DNA of 64,000 nucleotides from assembly GCA_003577315.1 (NCBI GenBank), contig QEVK01000009.1, forward strand, positions 1 through 64,000, written 5' to 3'. Below the pieces are notes generated by a model, which was given only the letters and a program-made list of their open reading frames with translations, was not told the origin of the DNA and did not search any database. Shown here piece after piece: positions 10,419 through 19,432 of the stretch (the stretch's first letter is position 1; each line of letters begins with the position of its first letter). Source of the stretch: Hyphomicrobiales bacterium (GTDB lineage Bacteria; Pseudomonadota; Alphaproteobacteria; Rhizobiales; Rhizobiaceae). The translations under genes and the position numbers were made by a program.

Positions 10419-10868
10419 CTACCCCAGCAGCTCCTTCACGATGGCGCTGGCGCGCGAAAAATCCATGCGGCCGGGATAGCGCTCCTTCAGCACCGCCATC
10501 ACGCGGCCCATGTCGCGCAGGCCCGCGGCCCCGGTCTCGGCCACCGCGGCCTGCGCGGCGCGACGCACCTCGTCCTCGCCGAGCTGGCTCGGCAGGTATT
10601 CCTTGATGATGGCGATCTCGGCGCGCTCCTGCTCGGCCAGCTCGATGCGGCCTCCTTCCTCGAAGGCTTTGGCCGATTCCTCGCGCTGCTTCACCATCTT
10701 GGTCAGGATCTGCAGGATCTCGTCGTCGCCGACCGGGTCCTTGCCGGCGCCGCGATTGGCGATGTCGCGGTCCTGGATCGCGGCGTTGACCAGCCTGAGC
10801 GTGCCGGTTCGCAGCCTGTCCTTGCTCTTCAGCGCGTCCTTCAGCGCCTGGGCGATGGTCTCGCGCAT
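10419..10868 (-). CDS. GatB/YqeY domain-containing protein
   Basis: 149-aa protein of the YqeY family, related to the tail domain of the GatB subunit of the tRNA-dependent amidotransferase; it may aid tRNA amidation but its role is not established. Signatures are MRETIAQALKDALKSKD at the N-terminus, RLVNAAIQD, KQREESAKAFEEGGR, EIAIIKEYLPSQL, and the C-terminal GRVMAVLKERYPGRMDFS. The ATG at 10868 is preceded by GAGGAGAG; a longer frame to 10934 adds only an Arg-rich tail-like leader and is rejected. Divergent from carA. Confidence 0.9.
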   Translation of the reverse strand: MRETIAQALKDALKSKDRLRTGTLRLVNAAIQDRDIANRGAGKDPVGDDEILQILTKMVKQREESAKAFEEGGRIELAEQERAEIAIIKEYLPSQLGEDEVRRAAQAAVAETGAAGLRDMGRVMAVLKERYPGRMDFSRASAIVKELLG

Positions 10869-11056
10869 GGTCTCGTCTCTCCTCGTTTGGGCGCATCGTC
10901 GTCGTTGACCGCGCCCGCGCCTTCTTCTATGCACCGGGGGATACTATATCCAGCCTCTCAAGGCCGCTAAGGCCCCGCCCGTGCACCGCCCGCGCGATAT
11001 GTAGCGCCGGCGAGGCGAAAGCAAGCGCGGACGGCCACCAACGGAGCACCCCCGCC

Positions 11057-12277
<1,221 letters not shown>

Positions 12278-12322
12278 GGCGCCCCCCCGTCTGCCTGATT
12301 TATGGCAGGCTGCGGTCCCGCG

Positions 12323-13585
12323 TCAGTACCGCAGCAACGCCGACGCGAACAACGACCAGTCCACCGTGGTCTCCCTTCGGATGCCGGTGGCCGGCTCCGC
12401 AGGATTGGCGCGCACCCCGATGGTGTCGCGCCCGCCGGCATCCATCCCCACGCCGAAGGCCAGCGTCAGGCCCGGCGACTGCCGATAGATGAGGCCGGCG
12501 TCGAGCCCTGCCGCCCAGTCGAAGCCGGACCTGTCGTCGAAGACGTCGATGTCGAACCGGGGCGGCAGCCCGCCGCAGCCGCCGCAGTCGATCGTCTCGC
12601 GCGAGCTGAGCGTGGAATCGCGCCATACGAGCTGCATGTCCGCCCCCAGCGCGATCGACCAGCCGTCGCCGATGACGTGGTTGAACGTCACCTTCGGCCC
12701 GAGGCCGAAGGCGTCGCTGGTGAGCGTCCGGTCGACGTCCGCGCGGATGTCGGGGAAGGTCAGGCTTTGGAACACGCCGCTGTGGTCGAGCGTCGAACGG
12801 GTCCACAGGACGGAGGCGCCGAAGGCCCACCGGCTGCGCTCGTCCCCGTCCGGTCCGACATCCGCGCCGTACATGTGCCGCAGCGCGGCGATGTCCGACA
12901 TCATGAAGTCGGCGGCGACCCCGTATTGCGAATAGGCGACCTCCGAGCGGGCCTCCGCCCCGGTCGCCCCGAGGAACAGGCCGGTCGAGCCGAACGCATC
13001 CCGCCCGAACGTATAGGCCACCGGGGCGCCGCCCGCGGCTTCGACGGAAGCCGCCCTGCCCCGCGCGCGCGAATAGAAGCCCGTCCATGCGAACGCGGCG
13101 TCCTCGCCGGCATGGTTCATTCCGAACCTGGCCCCGCCGCCCCATAGCCGCCCGCCATGCGAGACGAACAGCGGCTCGTTCCCGGGCAGACCGGGCAGCG
13201 TTCCCAGTCCGATGCTTCCGCCGACGTCGCGGTTGACGATGCCGAGCCCGAACGTGAGGCAACCCACGTCGGCGGGCGCGGCTTCACCGGCCCCGGACGA
13301 AGCCGACGGCGCCAGGCCGCGAAGCCATGTCTGGGTGGCCGCGTCCACCGGCCGGGTCGGGGTCTCGGCCCGGGACGGCGCGAATATCCTGCCCAGCGCC
13401 TGCGCGCAGTCCTCGAGCCGCCAATCCCTCTGCGAGCCCGAAACCGGGACGGGCGTCTCCGACACGCGCTGCGCCGCCGCCGGCATCGCCATCGTCGCGG
13501 CTGCGAGGGCGGCAAGCGCGAAAGCCGCCGCCCGCCCGCCGCTCGACGGCAGGCTTCGCATCCTCCAGCTCTTCCCTTCGTTCAT
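12323..13585 (-). CDS. putative outer-membrane beta-barrel protein
   Basis: 420-aa protein not assigned to a family. It starts with a signal peptide (RAAAFALAALAAATMAMPAAA, cut after about residue 38). The rest is rich in short strands alternating aromatic and small residues (AFGASVLWTRSTL, KVTFNHVIGDGWSIALGADM, GLIYRQSPGLTLAFGVGMDAG) and the chain ends ...FASALLRY with a C-terminal aromatic, the usual signal for outer-membrane insertion. A Cys pair CGGC lies in one loop. A transport or autotransporter-like barrel is likely; function unknown. Start at 13585 has GGGGAG before it. It is divergent from a LuxR-type regulator with a palindrome between them, suggesting direct control. Confidence 0.6.
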   Translation of the reverse strand: MNEGKSWRMRSLPSSGGRAAAFALAALAAATMAMPAAAQRVSETPVPVSGSQRDWRLEDCAQALGRIFAPSRAETPTRPVDAATQTWLRGLAPSASSGAGEAAPADVGCLTFGLGIVNRDVGGSIGLGTLPGLPGNEPLFVSHGGRLWGGGARFGMNHAGEDAAFAWTGFYSRARGRAASVEAAGGAPVAYTFGRDAFGSTGLFLGATGAEARSEVAYSQYGVAADFMMSDIAALRHMYGADVGPDGDERSRWAFGASVLWTRSTLDHSGVFQSLTFPDIRADVDRTLTSDAFGLGPKVTFNHVIGDGWSIALGADMQLVWRDSTLSSRETIDCGGCGGLPPRFDIDVFDDRSGFDWAAGLDAGLIYRQSPGLTLAFGVGMDAGGRDTIGVRANPAEPATGIRRETTVDWSLFASALLRY

Positions 13586-13634
13586 CCCTCTCCCCTCTCT
13601 GAAACCGTCGTCACGCTAGCAGCGGGGCCCGAAG

Positions 13635-13660
13635 TTGACGTCACCAGATTTGGTGATGAC
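13635..13660. promoter_or_regulatory. palindromic operator candidate between barrel gene and LuxR gene
   Basis: TTGACG (13635-13640) runs into the inverted repeat TCACCA-GATT-TGGTGA (13641-13656), flanked by GTCA/TGAC. It lies 95 bp before the regulator start and 50 bp before the barrel gene start, so one bound protein could act on both. Confidence 0.45.
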
Positions 13661-13750
13661 ATTCGCCTCTCGCTCGCGAATTATGGCGAACTGGCTTCGC
13701 GAAGCGATGCGAAGCCGCGGCAGGCCGTTTCGGGGGAAGGGCCGGGACGC

Positions 13751-14905
13751 ATGGACGAGCGCGATTCGCTGACGGCCGCGATTGCCGCGGTCGAGCGGGC
13801 CGGCATCGATCCCGGGCACTGGGGTGCGGCGCTCGGCGCGATCGCGGACCTGCTCGGCGCGCAGTTCGCCACGCTGGAGACCTTCGATCCGAAAAGCCAC
13901 CGTCACATCGGCTTTCGCGCCTCGCGCCTCCAGCCCGGCACGATGAACGCCTATCTCAGGCATTACGCCGACATCAGCCCGCGAACCCGGTATATCTGGC
14001 GCCAGCCCGAGCGCACGATCGTCTACGACCACCTCGTCATGGACGAGAGGGGGATGGATCGCGATCCGTTCTACCAGGAGTTCCTCGCTCCCGCCGAACT
14101 GCGCTATTTCGTTTCCGGCGCGGTCAGCCGCGCGCCCGGCCAGCACACGATCGTCAGCCTGCAACGGGCCCGCCGCCGGGGCCACGTCTCCCCCCGGGAC
14201 ATCGAAAAGCTCCGGCATCTGCTGCCCAGCCTTCGCAACAGCGCCGATCTCGCCCAGCGCCTTTCGGCGGCCGGCAGCGAGGCCATGCGCGGCCCGCTCG
14301 ACTGGCTGAGCGACGCGGTGGCCGTGCTTTCGCCCGAGGAGACGGTCGTCTACGCCAATGCGGCGATGGAGGACATCTTCTCGCGAGGCGACGGCATCGA
14401 CCTCGTATCGGGAACGCTGCGGCTCGCGGACGCCGCGGGCGCGAACCTGTTCGCCCGGGCGCTGGCGGCGATCAGGCGCAACCGCTTCGATCCGCTGGCG
14501 CCCCTGCACGCCGCCGACCTCGTCGCGTCCCGGTCGTCCGGCGCCGCCCCCTATATCGTCGCGGTCCGCGCCCTGCCGGCGACCGCCACCGACACGCTGT
14601 ACCTGGCCGCCGATCCGCTGGCGATCGTCTTCGTGCGCGATCCCGCCCCGCAACCTCCCCTCGTCCATGCGTCGATCCGCCTGGCCTTCGCGCTCACCGA
14701 AGCCGAGACGCAACTCGCGGGCGCGCTGCGGCAGGGCATTTCACCGCACGACCATGCCGACGCCAGGGGGATCAGCCGCAACACGGTCTACACCCACCTG
14801 CGTCGGCTCAAGGAGAAGCTCGGCTGCGCCACCGTCACCGGCCTGGTCCGCCTGCTCGAAAGGATGCACCCTCCCGTCGAAGGCCCCGGCGACAGGACGA
14901 AATAG
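13751..14905 (+). CDS. LuxR-type helix-turn-helix transcriptional regulator
   Basis: 384-aa regulator. The N-terminal ~150 residues form an unrecognised sensory region (FRASRLQPGTMNAYLRHYADISP, YDHLVMDERGMDRDPFYQEFL). A PAS-like segment follows (about 180-290, DWLSDAVAVLSPEETVVYANAAM). The C-terminal LuxR-family HTH (about 315-370) reads LTEAETQLAGALRQG, then ISRNTVYTHLRRLKEKLGC. No autoinducer-binding domain is obvious. Start ATG at 13751 follows GGGGAAGG. The divergent barrel gene is the likeliest target. A damaged relative of its 3' half lies at 16405-16486. Its TAG stop abuts repeat copy B directly. Confidence 0.82.
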   Translation: MDERDSLTAAIAAVERAGIDPGHWGAALGAIADLLGAQFATLETFDPKSHRHIGFRASRLQPGTMNAYLRHYADISPRTRYIWRQPERTIVYDHLVMDERGMDRDPFYQEFLAPAELRYFVSGAVSRAPGQHTIVSLQRARRRGHVSPRDIEKLRHLLPSLRNSADLAQRLSAAGSEAMRGPLDWLSDAVAVLSPEETVVYANAAMEDIFSRGDGIDLVSGTLRLADAAGANLFARALAAIRRNRFDPLAPLHAADLVASRSSGAAPYIVAVRALPATATDTLYLAADPLAIVFVRDPAPQPPLVHASIRLAFALTEAETQLAGALRQGISPHDHADARGISRNTVYTHLRRLKEKLGCATVTGLVRLLERMHPPVEGPGDRTK

Positions 14906-14991
14906 GCCGCAAGCCCGACCGGGCGCCGGGCCTCATGGCCCGCCCCCGCGCAGCGCCAGCCGCCGCAGGCGGCGGTGCGGCCCGCGAGCGA
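14906..14991 (-). repeat. intergenic repeat, copy B
   Basis: 86-bp element nearly identical to copy C. Hairpin 1 is CGGGCC-TCAT-GGCCCG (14927-14942); hairpin 2 is GCCGCC-GCA-GGCGGC (14959-14973). It starts at the base after the LuxR gene stop and ends 2 bp from the peptidase stop codon, filling the convergent gap completely. Confidence 0.8.
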
Positions 14992-14993
14992 AA

Positions 14994-15899
14994 TCAGACC
15001 GGGTTGTTGAACGTGTCGCAATCGGCCAGCCGGCCGTTACGCAGGCCGTTCGCGAACCAGGTCGCCCGCTGCTCGGACGTGCCGTGGTTGAAGCTTTCCG
15101 GCACCACGTAGCCCTGCGTGCGGCGCTGGAGCGTGTCGTCGCCGATCTGGTGCGCCGCGTTCAGCGCCTCCTCGATGTCGCCCTCCTCGAGCAAGCCCTT
15201 CTGCGCCGTGTAGTGCGCCCAGATCCCGGCGAAGCAGTCGGCCTGCAACTCGACGCGGATCGACATCTGGTTGGCCTCGACCTGGCTCATGCGCTGGCGC
15301 ATCTGGTTGAAGCGCGGCAAGACGCCGATCAGGTTCTGCACGTGGTGGCCGACCTCGTGCGCCACCACATAGGCCTGCGCGAAGTCGCCGGAGGCGCCGA
15401 AGCGCTGCGACAGCTCGCGGAAGAAGCCGAGGTCGATATAGAGCTTCGAATCGCCCGGGCAGTAGAACGGCCCGGCGGCCGACGAGGCGAAGCCGCAGGC
15501 CGACTGCACCTGGTCGGAGAACAGCACCAGCGTCGGCTCGCGGTAGGTCTGGCCCTCGGCCTGGAAGATGCCGTTCCACACGTCCTCGGTCTCGGCCAGC
15601 ACCACGGAGACGAACTGCGCCTCCTCGTCCGCCGGCGGGCTGCCGGTGCGGTCCTCGGTGACCTGCGGCACGGAGGGCCCGCCGCCTTCCAGTATCTGCA
15701 ACGGGTCGATGCCGCAGGCGCGCAGCGCGAAGAAGATGACGACGACAAGGATGATGCCAGACAGCCCGCCGCCGCCCACGCCGCGGCCGATGGGAATGGG
15801 GATCGGCCGGCGCGAGCGGCCGAGGCCGCCCGGCATGCCGCCGCCCTGCCCGCGGCGATCCTCGACATTGCTGCTCTGGCGGCGGTCTCTCCAACGCAT
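14994..15899 (-). CDS. neutral zinc metallopeptidase, YpfJ family
   Basis: 301-aa membrane-anchored putative zinc peptidase. It has an N-terminal Arg/Gly-rich cytoplasmic tail, one membrane segment (SGIILVVVIFFALRACG, about 47-63), then the YpfJ/zinc_metallopept domain with CPGDSKLYIDLGFF, the metal-binding AHEVGHHVQN (HExxH) and the ELQADCFAGIWAH segment with the further Glu/Asp ligand. The end is WFANGLRNG...CDTFN. Start at MRWRDRRQSSNVEDRRG (15899) is the usual family start and has GAGGAAGAG upstream; a frame to 15959 is an extension only. Substrate unknown. Confidence 0.88.
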   Translation of the reverse strand: MRWRDRRQSSNVEDRRGQGGGMPGGLGRSRRPIPIPIGRGVGGGGLSGIILVVVIFFALRACGIDPLQILEGGGPSVPQVTEDRTGSPPADEEAQFVSVVLAETEDVWNGIFQAEGQTYREPTLVLFSDQVQSACGFASSAAGPFYCPGDSKLYIDLGFFRELSQRFGASGDFAQAYVVAHEVGHHVQNLIGVLPRFNQMRQRMSQVEANQMSIRVELQADCFAGIWAHYTAQKGLLEEGDIEEALNAAHQIGDDTLQRRTQGYVVPESFNHGTSEQRATWFANGLRNGRLADCDTFNNPV

Positions 15900-16038
15900 C
15901 TCGTTCTCTTCCTCGTCCGTTCGCGCCGAAGCCAGCCCCCGCCCGTGGCCCGCGCCCATGGCGGCAAACTAGCCGAGCCTCGGCGGCCGGTCACGGCAAA
16001 TCTTGCCGCCGCCCCGCCGACCCCGGCCGCGATCGTCG

Positions 16039-16053
16039 TTAACAGCACCTTAA
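16039..16053. promoter_or_regulatory. CtrA-like box upstream of small ORF
   Basis: TTAA (16039-16042), seven bases, TTAA (16050-16053), an exact CtrA full-site spacing. It is 77 bp upstream of the small ORF at 16130 and 140 bp upstream of the divergent peptidase gene. Confidence 0.4.
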
Positions 16054-16129
16054 GCCGCACCAGGATAGGGTGCGCCGAGCATCCGCCAACCCGCGACGAG
16101 CCCCCGCGACGAACCCCCGTGACAAACTC

Positions 16130-16393
16130 ATGCCGGACGGCCTCACCCCGCTGATCGAGCTGGCCAGCCACAGGAGCCTCGACCTGTTCTTCCGGCTCGG
16201 CCAAGGCTATGTCGCGCGCGCCGCGCGGGAGCCCGGCCTTCGCCAGGGCGGCCACGGCGTCAGCCCGCTCGGCGTGCAGGCACGCGCCGAGGCGCGCATC
16301 GTCTCCACGCTGGGGCCGGTTCCCTGCGAGCGGCGGCTCAACGCCTGGCCGGTGGGCGGCGGCACCAGCCGGCCGCTCGCCCGCCCGACTTGA
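16130..16393 (+). CDS. hypothetical small protein
   Basis: 87-aa frame beginning MPDGLTPLIELASHRSLDLFF. I do not recognise it. Support for coding is the strong G/C preference at third codon positions through the first ~60 codons, the CtrA-like box upstream, and the absence of another gene on either strand. No clear ribosome site is visible and the C-terminal third is Gly/Pro/Arg-rich like untranslated GC-rich DNA. It sits just before the LuxR gene debris, so it may itself be a remnant. Confidence 0.4.
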   Translation: MPDGLTPLIELASHRSLDLFFRLGQGYVARAAREPGLRQGGHGVSPLGVQARAEARIVSTLGPVPCERRLNAWPVGGGTSRPLARPT

Positions 16394-16404
16394 GCGGACC
16401 GCTC

Positions 16405-16486
16405 AGCCGTCCTGGTCGCACCCGGTCGTCCGCGCCGCCCCTGTATCGCCAGCCGCCGATCCGCTGGCGATCGTCCTCATGCATGA
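16405..16486 (+). pseudogene. remnant of a LuxR-type regulator gene
   Basis: Two blocks match the intact LuxR-type gene at 13751-14905. 16405-16447 corresponds to about 14516-14556, and 16451-16486 corresponds to about 14606-14642 (shared core GCCGCCGATCCGCTGG and GCGATCGTC). Roughly 50 bases between them are missing and small indels break the frame; the peptide trace is AADPLAIVLMHD against AADPLAIVFVRD. Either a decayed partial duplication or the last piece of a paralog. Confidence 0.55.
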
Positions 16487-16515
16487 TCGCATCGAAATTC
16501 GTCGTCCTTGCCTCA

Positions 16516-16544
16516 TTGACTCGAGTTCGGTTAATAGATATCAC
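16516..16544 (+). promoter_or_regulatory. candidate promoter of the isomerase/SDR operon
   Basis: TTGACT (16516-16521), 17-bp spacer, TATCAC (16539-16544). The -10 region is overlapped by the operator-like repeat at 16540-16558. Confidence 0.45.
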
Positions 16545-16558
16545 AATCTGTGATCACA
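16540..16558. promoter_or_regulatory. operator-like inverted repeat
   Basis: ATCACA-ATC-TGTGAT (16540-16554) followed by overlapping TGTGATCACA (16549-16558), i.e. three alternating TCACA/TGTGA half sites over a -10 region. The half sites resemble CRP/FNR-type or GntR-type operators. No regulator gene for it is adjacent. Confidence 0.45.
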
Positions 16559-16693
16559 AAATGAGCCGTCAAGTTTCGGGAGCGGGCTACCAACCACTTT
16601 GCCTCAATAGCGTATCGACGACGGCCGCCGCCGCCATATGCGGCAAGTCACGGCCGTTTTTCAGGTCTCAGCCAGATCGTACCGGTGCCAGGC

Positions 16694-17485
16694 ATGCCCA
16701 AACGACCCTATTCCATCAGTTTACAGGCCATGTGGACGAGCCTGCCGTTTGCGGAACGAGTCAGGAAGGCCGGTGAGGCCGGGTTCGATCTCGTCGATCT
16801 GTGGGATTGGAAAGCCGTCGATATTGACGAAATCGCCCGCATCGCGGCGGACCATGGCATGCGCATAAACGGTTTCTTCGGAAACCGCGCGCATCCGATA
16901 TGCGCCCCCGGCGGGCACGCCCTGGTGGTCGACGAGATCAAGCGCTCCATCGACTGTGCCAGCCGGGTGAATGCGGGTCAGATAGCGATTTTCTCGAATG
17001 CCATCAGCGAAGGCATGGCGCTTCCGTTGCCACCTCATGGCACGGCAGCGCTCGATGCCGCTGCTGTCGAAGCGCTGCGCGAAGTCGCCGACACCGCGCA
17101 ATCCGCCGGGGTGACGCTCATTCTCGAGCATCTCAACGATGTGTTCCTGCCGTCTTACTACTGGATCGGCGCGCCCAAGGTCACCTCGCTGTGCCGGGAG
17201 GTCGACCACCCCGCCGTGCGCATGGCGTTCGACTGTTTTCATCAACAGCTTTCCGGCGGCCGCCTCACCGACAATCTCGTCGCCTGCTTGCCCTATATGG
17301 CGCGCTTCGACGTGGCGGAAGTTCCCGGCCGCCATGAGCCGGGCCACGGCGAGATCAATTTCAGACACCTCTTGCGCGTGCTCGACCAGCACGAGTGGGA
17401 AGGCCCGATCACCTTCGAGGTCAATCCGCATGATGGGGTCGAGGCGACAGCGCTCGCTGCCATCGACCGGGAGTTTCCACGTTAA
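16694..17485 (+). CDS. TIM-barrel sugar isomerase/epimerase, hydroxypyruvate isomerase-like
   Basis: 263-aa cytosolic protein of the AP-endonuclease-2-like TIM-barrel family. The hydroxypyruvate-isomerase-type metal/catalytic glutamates are visible in TLILEHLND and ITFEVNPHDG, with FDCFHQQ and ARFDVAEVPGRHEPGHGEI between them as in Hyi/OtnI proteins. It probably isomerises a small sugar acid or ketose. Start is uncertain: the ATG at 16694 (MPKRPYSISLQ) or GTG at 16685; neither has a good ribosome site. It is followed 43 bp later by an SDR gene, forming a likely catabolic pair. Codons are visibly richer in A/T than the neighbours, suggesting acquisition by transfer. Confidence 0.8.
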   Translation: MPKRPYSISLQAMWTSLPFAERVRKAGEAGFDLVDLWDWKAVDIDEIARIAADHGMRINGFFGNRAHPICAPGGHALVVDEIKRSIDCASRVNAGQIAIFSNAISEGMALPLPPHGTAALDAAAVEALREVADTAQSAGVTLILEHLNDVFLPSYYWIGAPKVTSLCREVDHPAVRMAFDCFHQQLSGGRLTDNLVACLPYMARFDVAEVPGRHEPGHGEINFRHLLRVLDQHEWEGPITFEVNPHDGVEATALAAIDREFPR

Positions 17486-17528
17486 GCCGCCATCGGTCCG
17501 CGCACGGCAGTTCAGGGAGGAGCATGGT

Positions 17529-18269
17529 ATGGGTATGGTCGAGGGGAAGGTCGCGTTGATAACTGGCGCCGGCCAGGCAAAAGGACAGGGTGCCGCGGCC
17601 GCGCGGGCGCTGGCGCGTGAAGGCGCGACGGTCATCCTGACCGACAAGCCGGGTGTCGATGGCGCTTCCGTCGCGAAGGACATCGGAAAAGACGCGACGT
17701 TCCTGTATCTCGATGCCACGAGCGAGCAATCCTGGACCGATGTCGTGTCCACCGTTCAAGCCCGGTTCGGCAGGATCGACGTGCTGTTCAACAATGCCGG
17801 CATGTGGCTGATGAAGGGCCTGCTGGAGACAGCGCTGGACGAGTATCAGAGTGTCATTCTCGTCAACCAGACGTCCGTGTTTCTCGGCATGAAGGCCGTT
17901 GCGGGCATCATGAAGGCGCAAGGCAGGGGTTCGATCATCAACAACTGCTCGACATCGGGATTGATAGGCAGGGGCCAGCCGTTCGCCTACGCGGCCTCCA
18001 AATGGGCGATCCGCGGCATGACGCGCGCGGCTGCCGCCGAGCTGGCGCCGTTCAATGTGCGCGTCAACTCCATATGTCCCGGAATTATCCAGTCGCCGAT
18101 GCTCGGCAATCCGAGCGAGGAGAGATTGCAGGCCATGGCCGCGAGCTTGCCTGGCGGTCGGCTGGGCCAACCTGATGAAACGGCGGCCGTCGTCCTGTTT
18201 CTTGCCAGCGATGCGAGTTCCTATGTCTCGGGAGCCGATATCCCGGTCGATGCCGCAAGGACTGCCTGA
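17529..18269 (+). CDS. SDR family oxidoreductase
   Basis: 246-aa classical short-chain dehydrogenase. Motifs: TGAGQAKGQG (nucleotide loop, residues ~12-21), NNAG (~88), catalytic Ser in NNCSTSG, YAASK, and the SYVSGADIPVDAA end typical of glucose-1-dehydrogenase/3-oxoacyl reductase-like members. The first loop is slightly unusual (QAKGQG in place of the more common xGIG). The ATG at 17529 follows GGGAGGAG. Pairing with the TIM-barrel isomerase suggests oxidation/reduction of a sugar or sugar-acid intermediate. Base composition is somewhat lower in G+C than the flanks, like its partner. Confidence 0.85.
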   Translation: MGMVEGKVALITGAGQAKGQGAAAARALAREGATVILTDKPGVDGASVAKDIGKDATFLYLDATSEQSWTDVVSTVQARFGRIDVLFNNAGMWLMKGLLETALDEYQSVILVNQTSVFLGMKAVAGIMKAQGRGSIINNCSTSGLIGRGQPFAYAASKWAIRGMTRAAAAELAPFNVRVNSICPGIIQSPMLGNPSEERLQAMAASLPGGRLGQPDETAAVVLFLASDASSYVSGADIPVDAARTA

Positions 18270-18360
18270 CGAACATCAAACACCGATAGTGGCAACCGAG
18301 CGTCCAGGTTTCGCCCGCATCCGCGGCGCGGCGCGGCGCGGTCGGGAGCCGGGCGTCCCT

Positions 18361-18795
18361 TCAGCCTTCCCTGTCCAGCGCGGCGACCACCCGCGCCAGC
18401 ATGTCGAGGAAAAGCGCCCGCTCCGCCGCGTCGAGAGCGCCCAGCGCCCGCGCGTTGACGTCGCGGGCGGCGGCCAGCACCGCATCCGCCCTCTCCCGCG
18501 CCGGTGGCGTCAGCGAAAACAGCGCGGCGCGGCGGTCGTTCGGGTCTTGCCTGCGCTGCACCAGCCCGTCGCGCTCCATGCGCGACAGCGTCGCCGCCAT
18601 GGTCGGCTGCTCGATTGCAGCCGCCTCGGCCAGCGCCTTCTGCGACAGCTCCCGCCCGTCGCCCAGCGCGAACATCACCGGCATGTGGGCGCAGGACAGG
18701 CCGACCGGCTTCAGCCGCCGGTCGATGGCGCGGGCGAACAGCCGCGCCGCCCAGTTGGTCATGTAGCCGGCCGATTTGTCGCGGTCGAATTGCAT
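18361..18795 (-). CDS. MarR family transcriptional regulator
   Basis: 144-aa winged-helix regulator: GYMTNWAARLFARAIDRRL, the recognition region LSQKALAEAAAIEQPTMAATLSRMERDGL and the wing RRQDPNDRRAALFSLT. Divergent from the cytochrome b561 gene, with palindromes and a duplicated ATCGCAT motif in the shared 97-bp gap, so it probably represses that gene and itself in response to a small ligand. I place the start at MQFDRDK (18795); the frame can extend to 18825 but that would run into the promoter/operator sequence. Confidence 0.88.
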   Translation of the reverse strand: MQFDRDKSAGYMTNWAARLFARAIDRRLKPVGLSCAHMPVMFALGDGRELSQKALAEAAAIEQPTMAATLSRMERDGLVQRRQDPNDRRAALFSLTPPARERADAVLAAARDVNARALGALDAAERALFLDMLARVVAALDREG

Positions 18796-18825
18796 CGCAT
18801 AGCTTGCTATTAAATAATATCGCAT
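18794..18825. promoter_or_regulatory. MarR operator region
   Basis: Palindrome ATAGC-TT-GCTAT (18799-18810) and two direct copies of ATCGCAT (18794-18800 and 18819-18825), each followed by a GCTAT, within the divergent MarR / cytochrome b561 promoter. Confidence 0.5.
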
Positions 18826-18832
18826 GCTATAT
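18803..18832 (+). promoter_or_regulatory. cytochrome b561 gene promoter
   Basis: CTTGCT/TTGCTA (18803-18809), 17-bp spacer, CTATAT (18827-18832), an exact match to the rhizobial -10. The -35 lies inside the palindrome at 18799-18810. Confidence 0.6.
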
Positions 18833-18892
18833 AACCTGTCGGCCGGCCGCGTTCAACCGCCCGGCCGCCCGGCCAGCCACAAGGAGCCAGCC

Positions 18893-19432
18893 ATGCCACT
18901 GAAAAGCACGCCGCAGCGTTACGGCGCGGTCGCCATCGCCATCCACTGGATCACCGCACTCGCCCTTCTCGGCCTGCTCGTCTCCGGCTTCCGCGCCGCC
19001 GGCATGGAGGACGACGTCGCCAAGGCGGCGATCCTGCGCATCCACACCGCCACCGGCGTCGCGGTGCTGCTGCTCACGCTCGCGCGCATCCTGTGGTGGG
19101 TGGCGGTGGACAGGAAGCCGCCGCATGTCGCCGGCCAGCCGCGCTGGCAGGAGATCGCCTCGTCGGCCGTCCACGGCCTGCTCTATCTCGCCATCCTTCT
19201 GATGGCCGGCAGCGGCATCGCCATGATGGCGCTGTCGGGCGCGGGCGACATCGTGTGGGGCGGCGCGCCCGGCCCCCTGCCCGACTTCACGCGCTTTGCC
19301 CCGCGCACCGGCCACGGCATCGGCGCCTTCGTGCTCATCCTGCTCATGCTCGCCCACGTCGCGGCCGCGCTCTACCACCAGTTCGTGCTGCGCGACCGGC
19401 TGCTCGCCCGCATGGGGCTGGGCCGGAGTTGA
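18893..19432 (+). CDS. cytochrome b561 family protein
   Basis: 179-aa inner-membrane di-heme cytochrome b of the bacterial b561 type: four membrane helices with His candidates in AIHWITALALLG (helix 1), RIHTATGVAVLL (helix 2), SSAVHGLLYLAILL (helix 3) and MLAHVAAALYHQF (helix 4). These proteins pass electrons from quinol, some reducing superoxide. The ATG at 18893 has AAGGAG before it; the frame is open further upstream but without signature. Divergent partner is the MarR regulator, the likely controller. Confidence 0.88.
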   Translation: MPLKSTPQRYGAVAIAIHWITALALLGLLVSGFRAAGMEDDVAKAAILRIHTATGVAVLLLTLARILWWVAVDRKPPHVAGQPRWQEIASSAVHGLLYLAILLMAGSGIAMMALSGAGDIVWGGAPGPLPDFTRFAPRTGHGIGAFVLILLMLAHVAAALYHQFVLRDRLLARMGLGRS

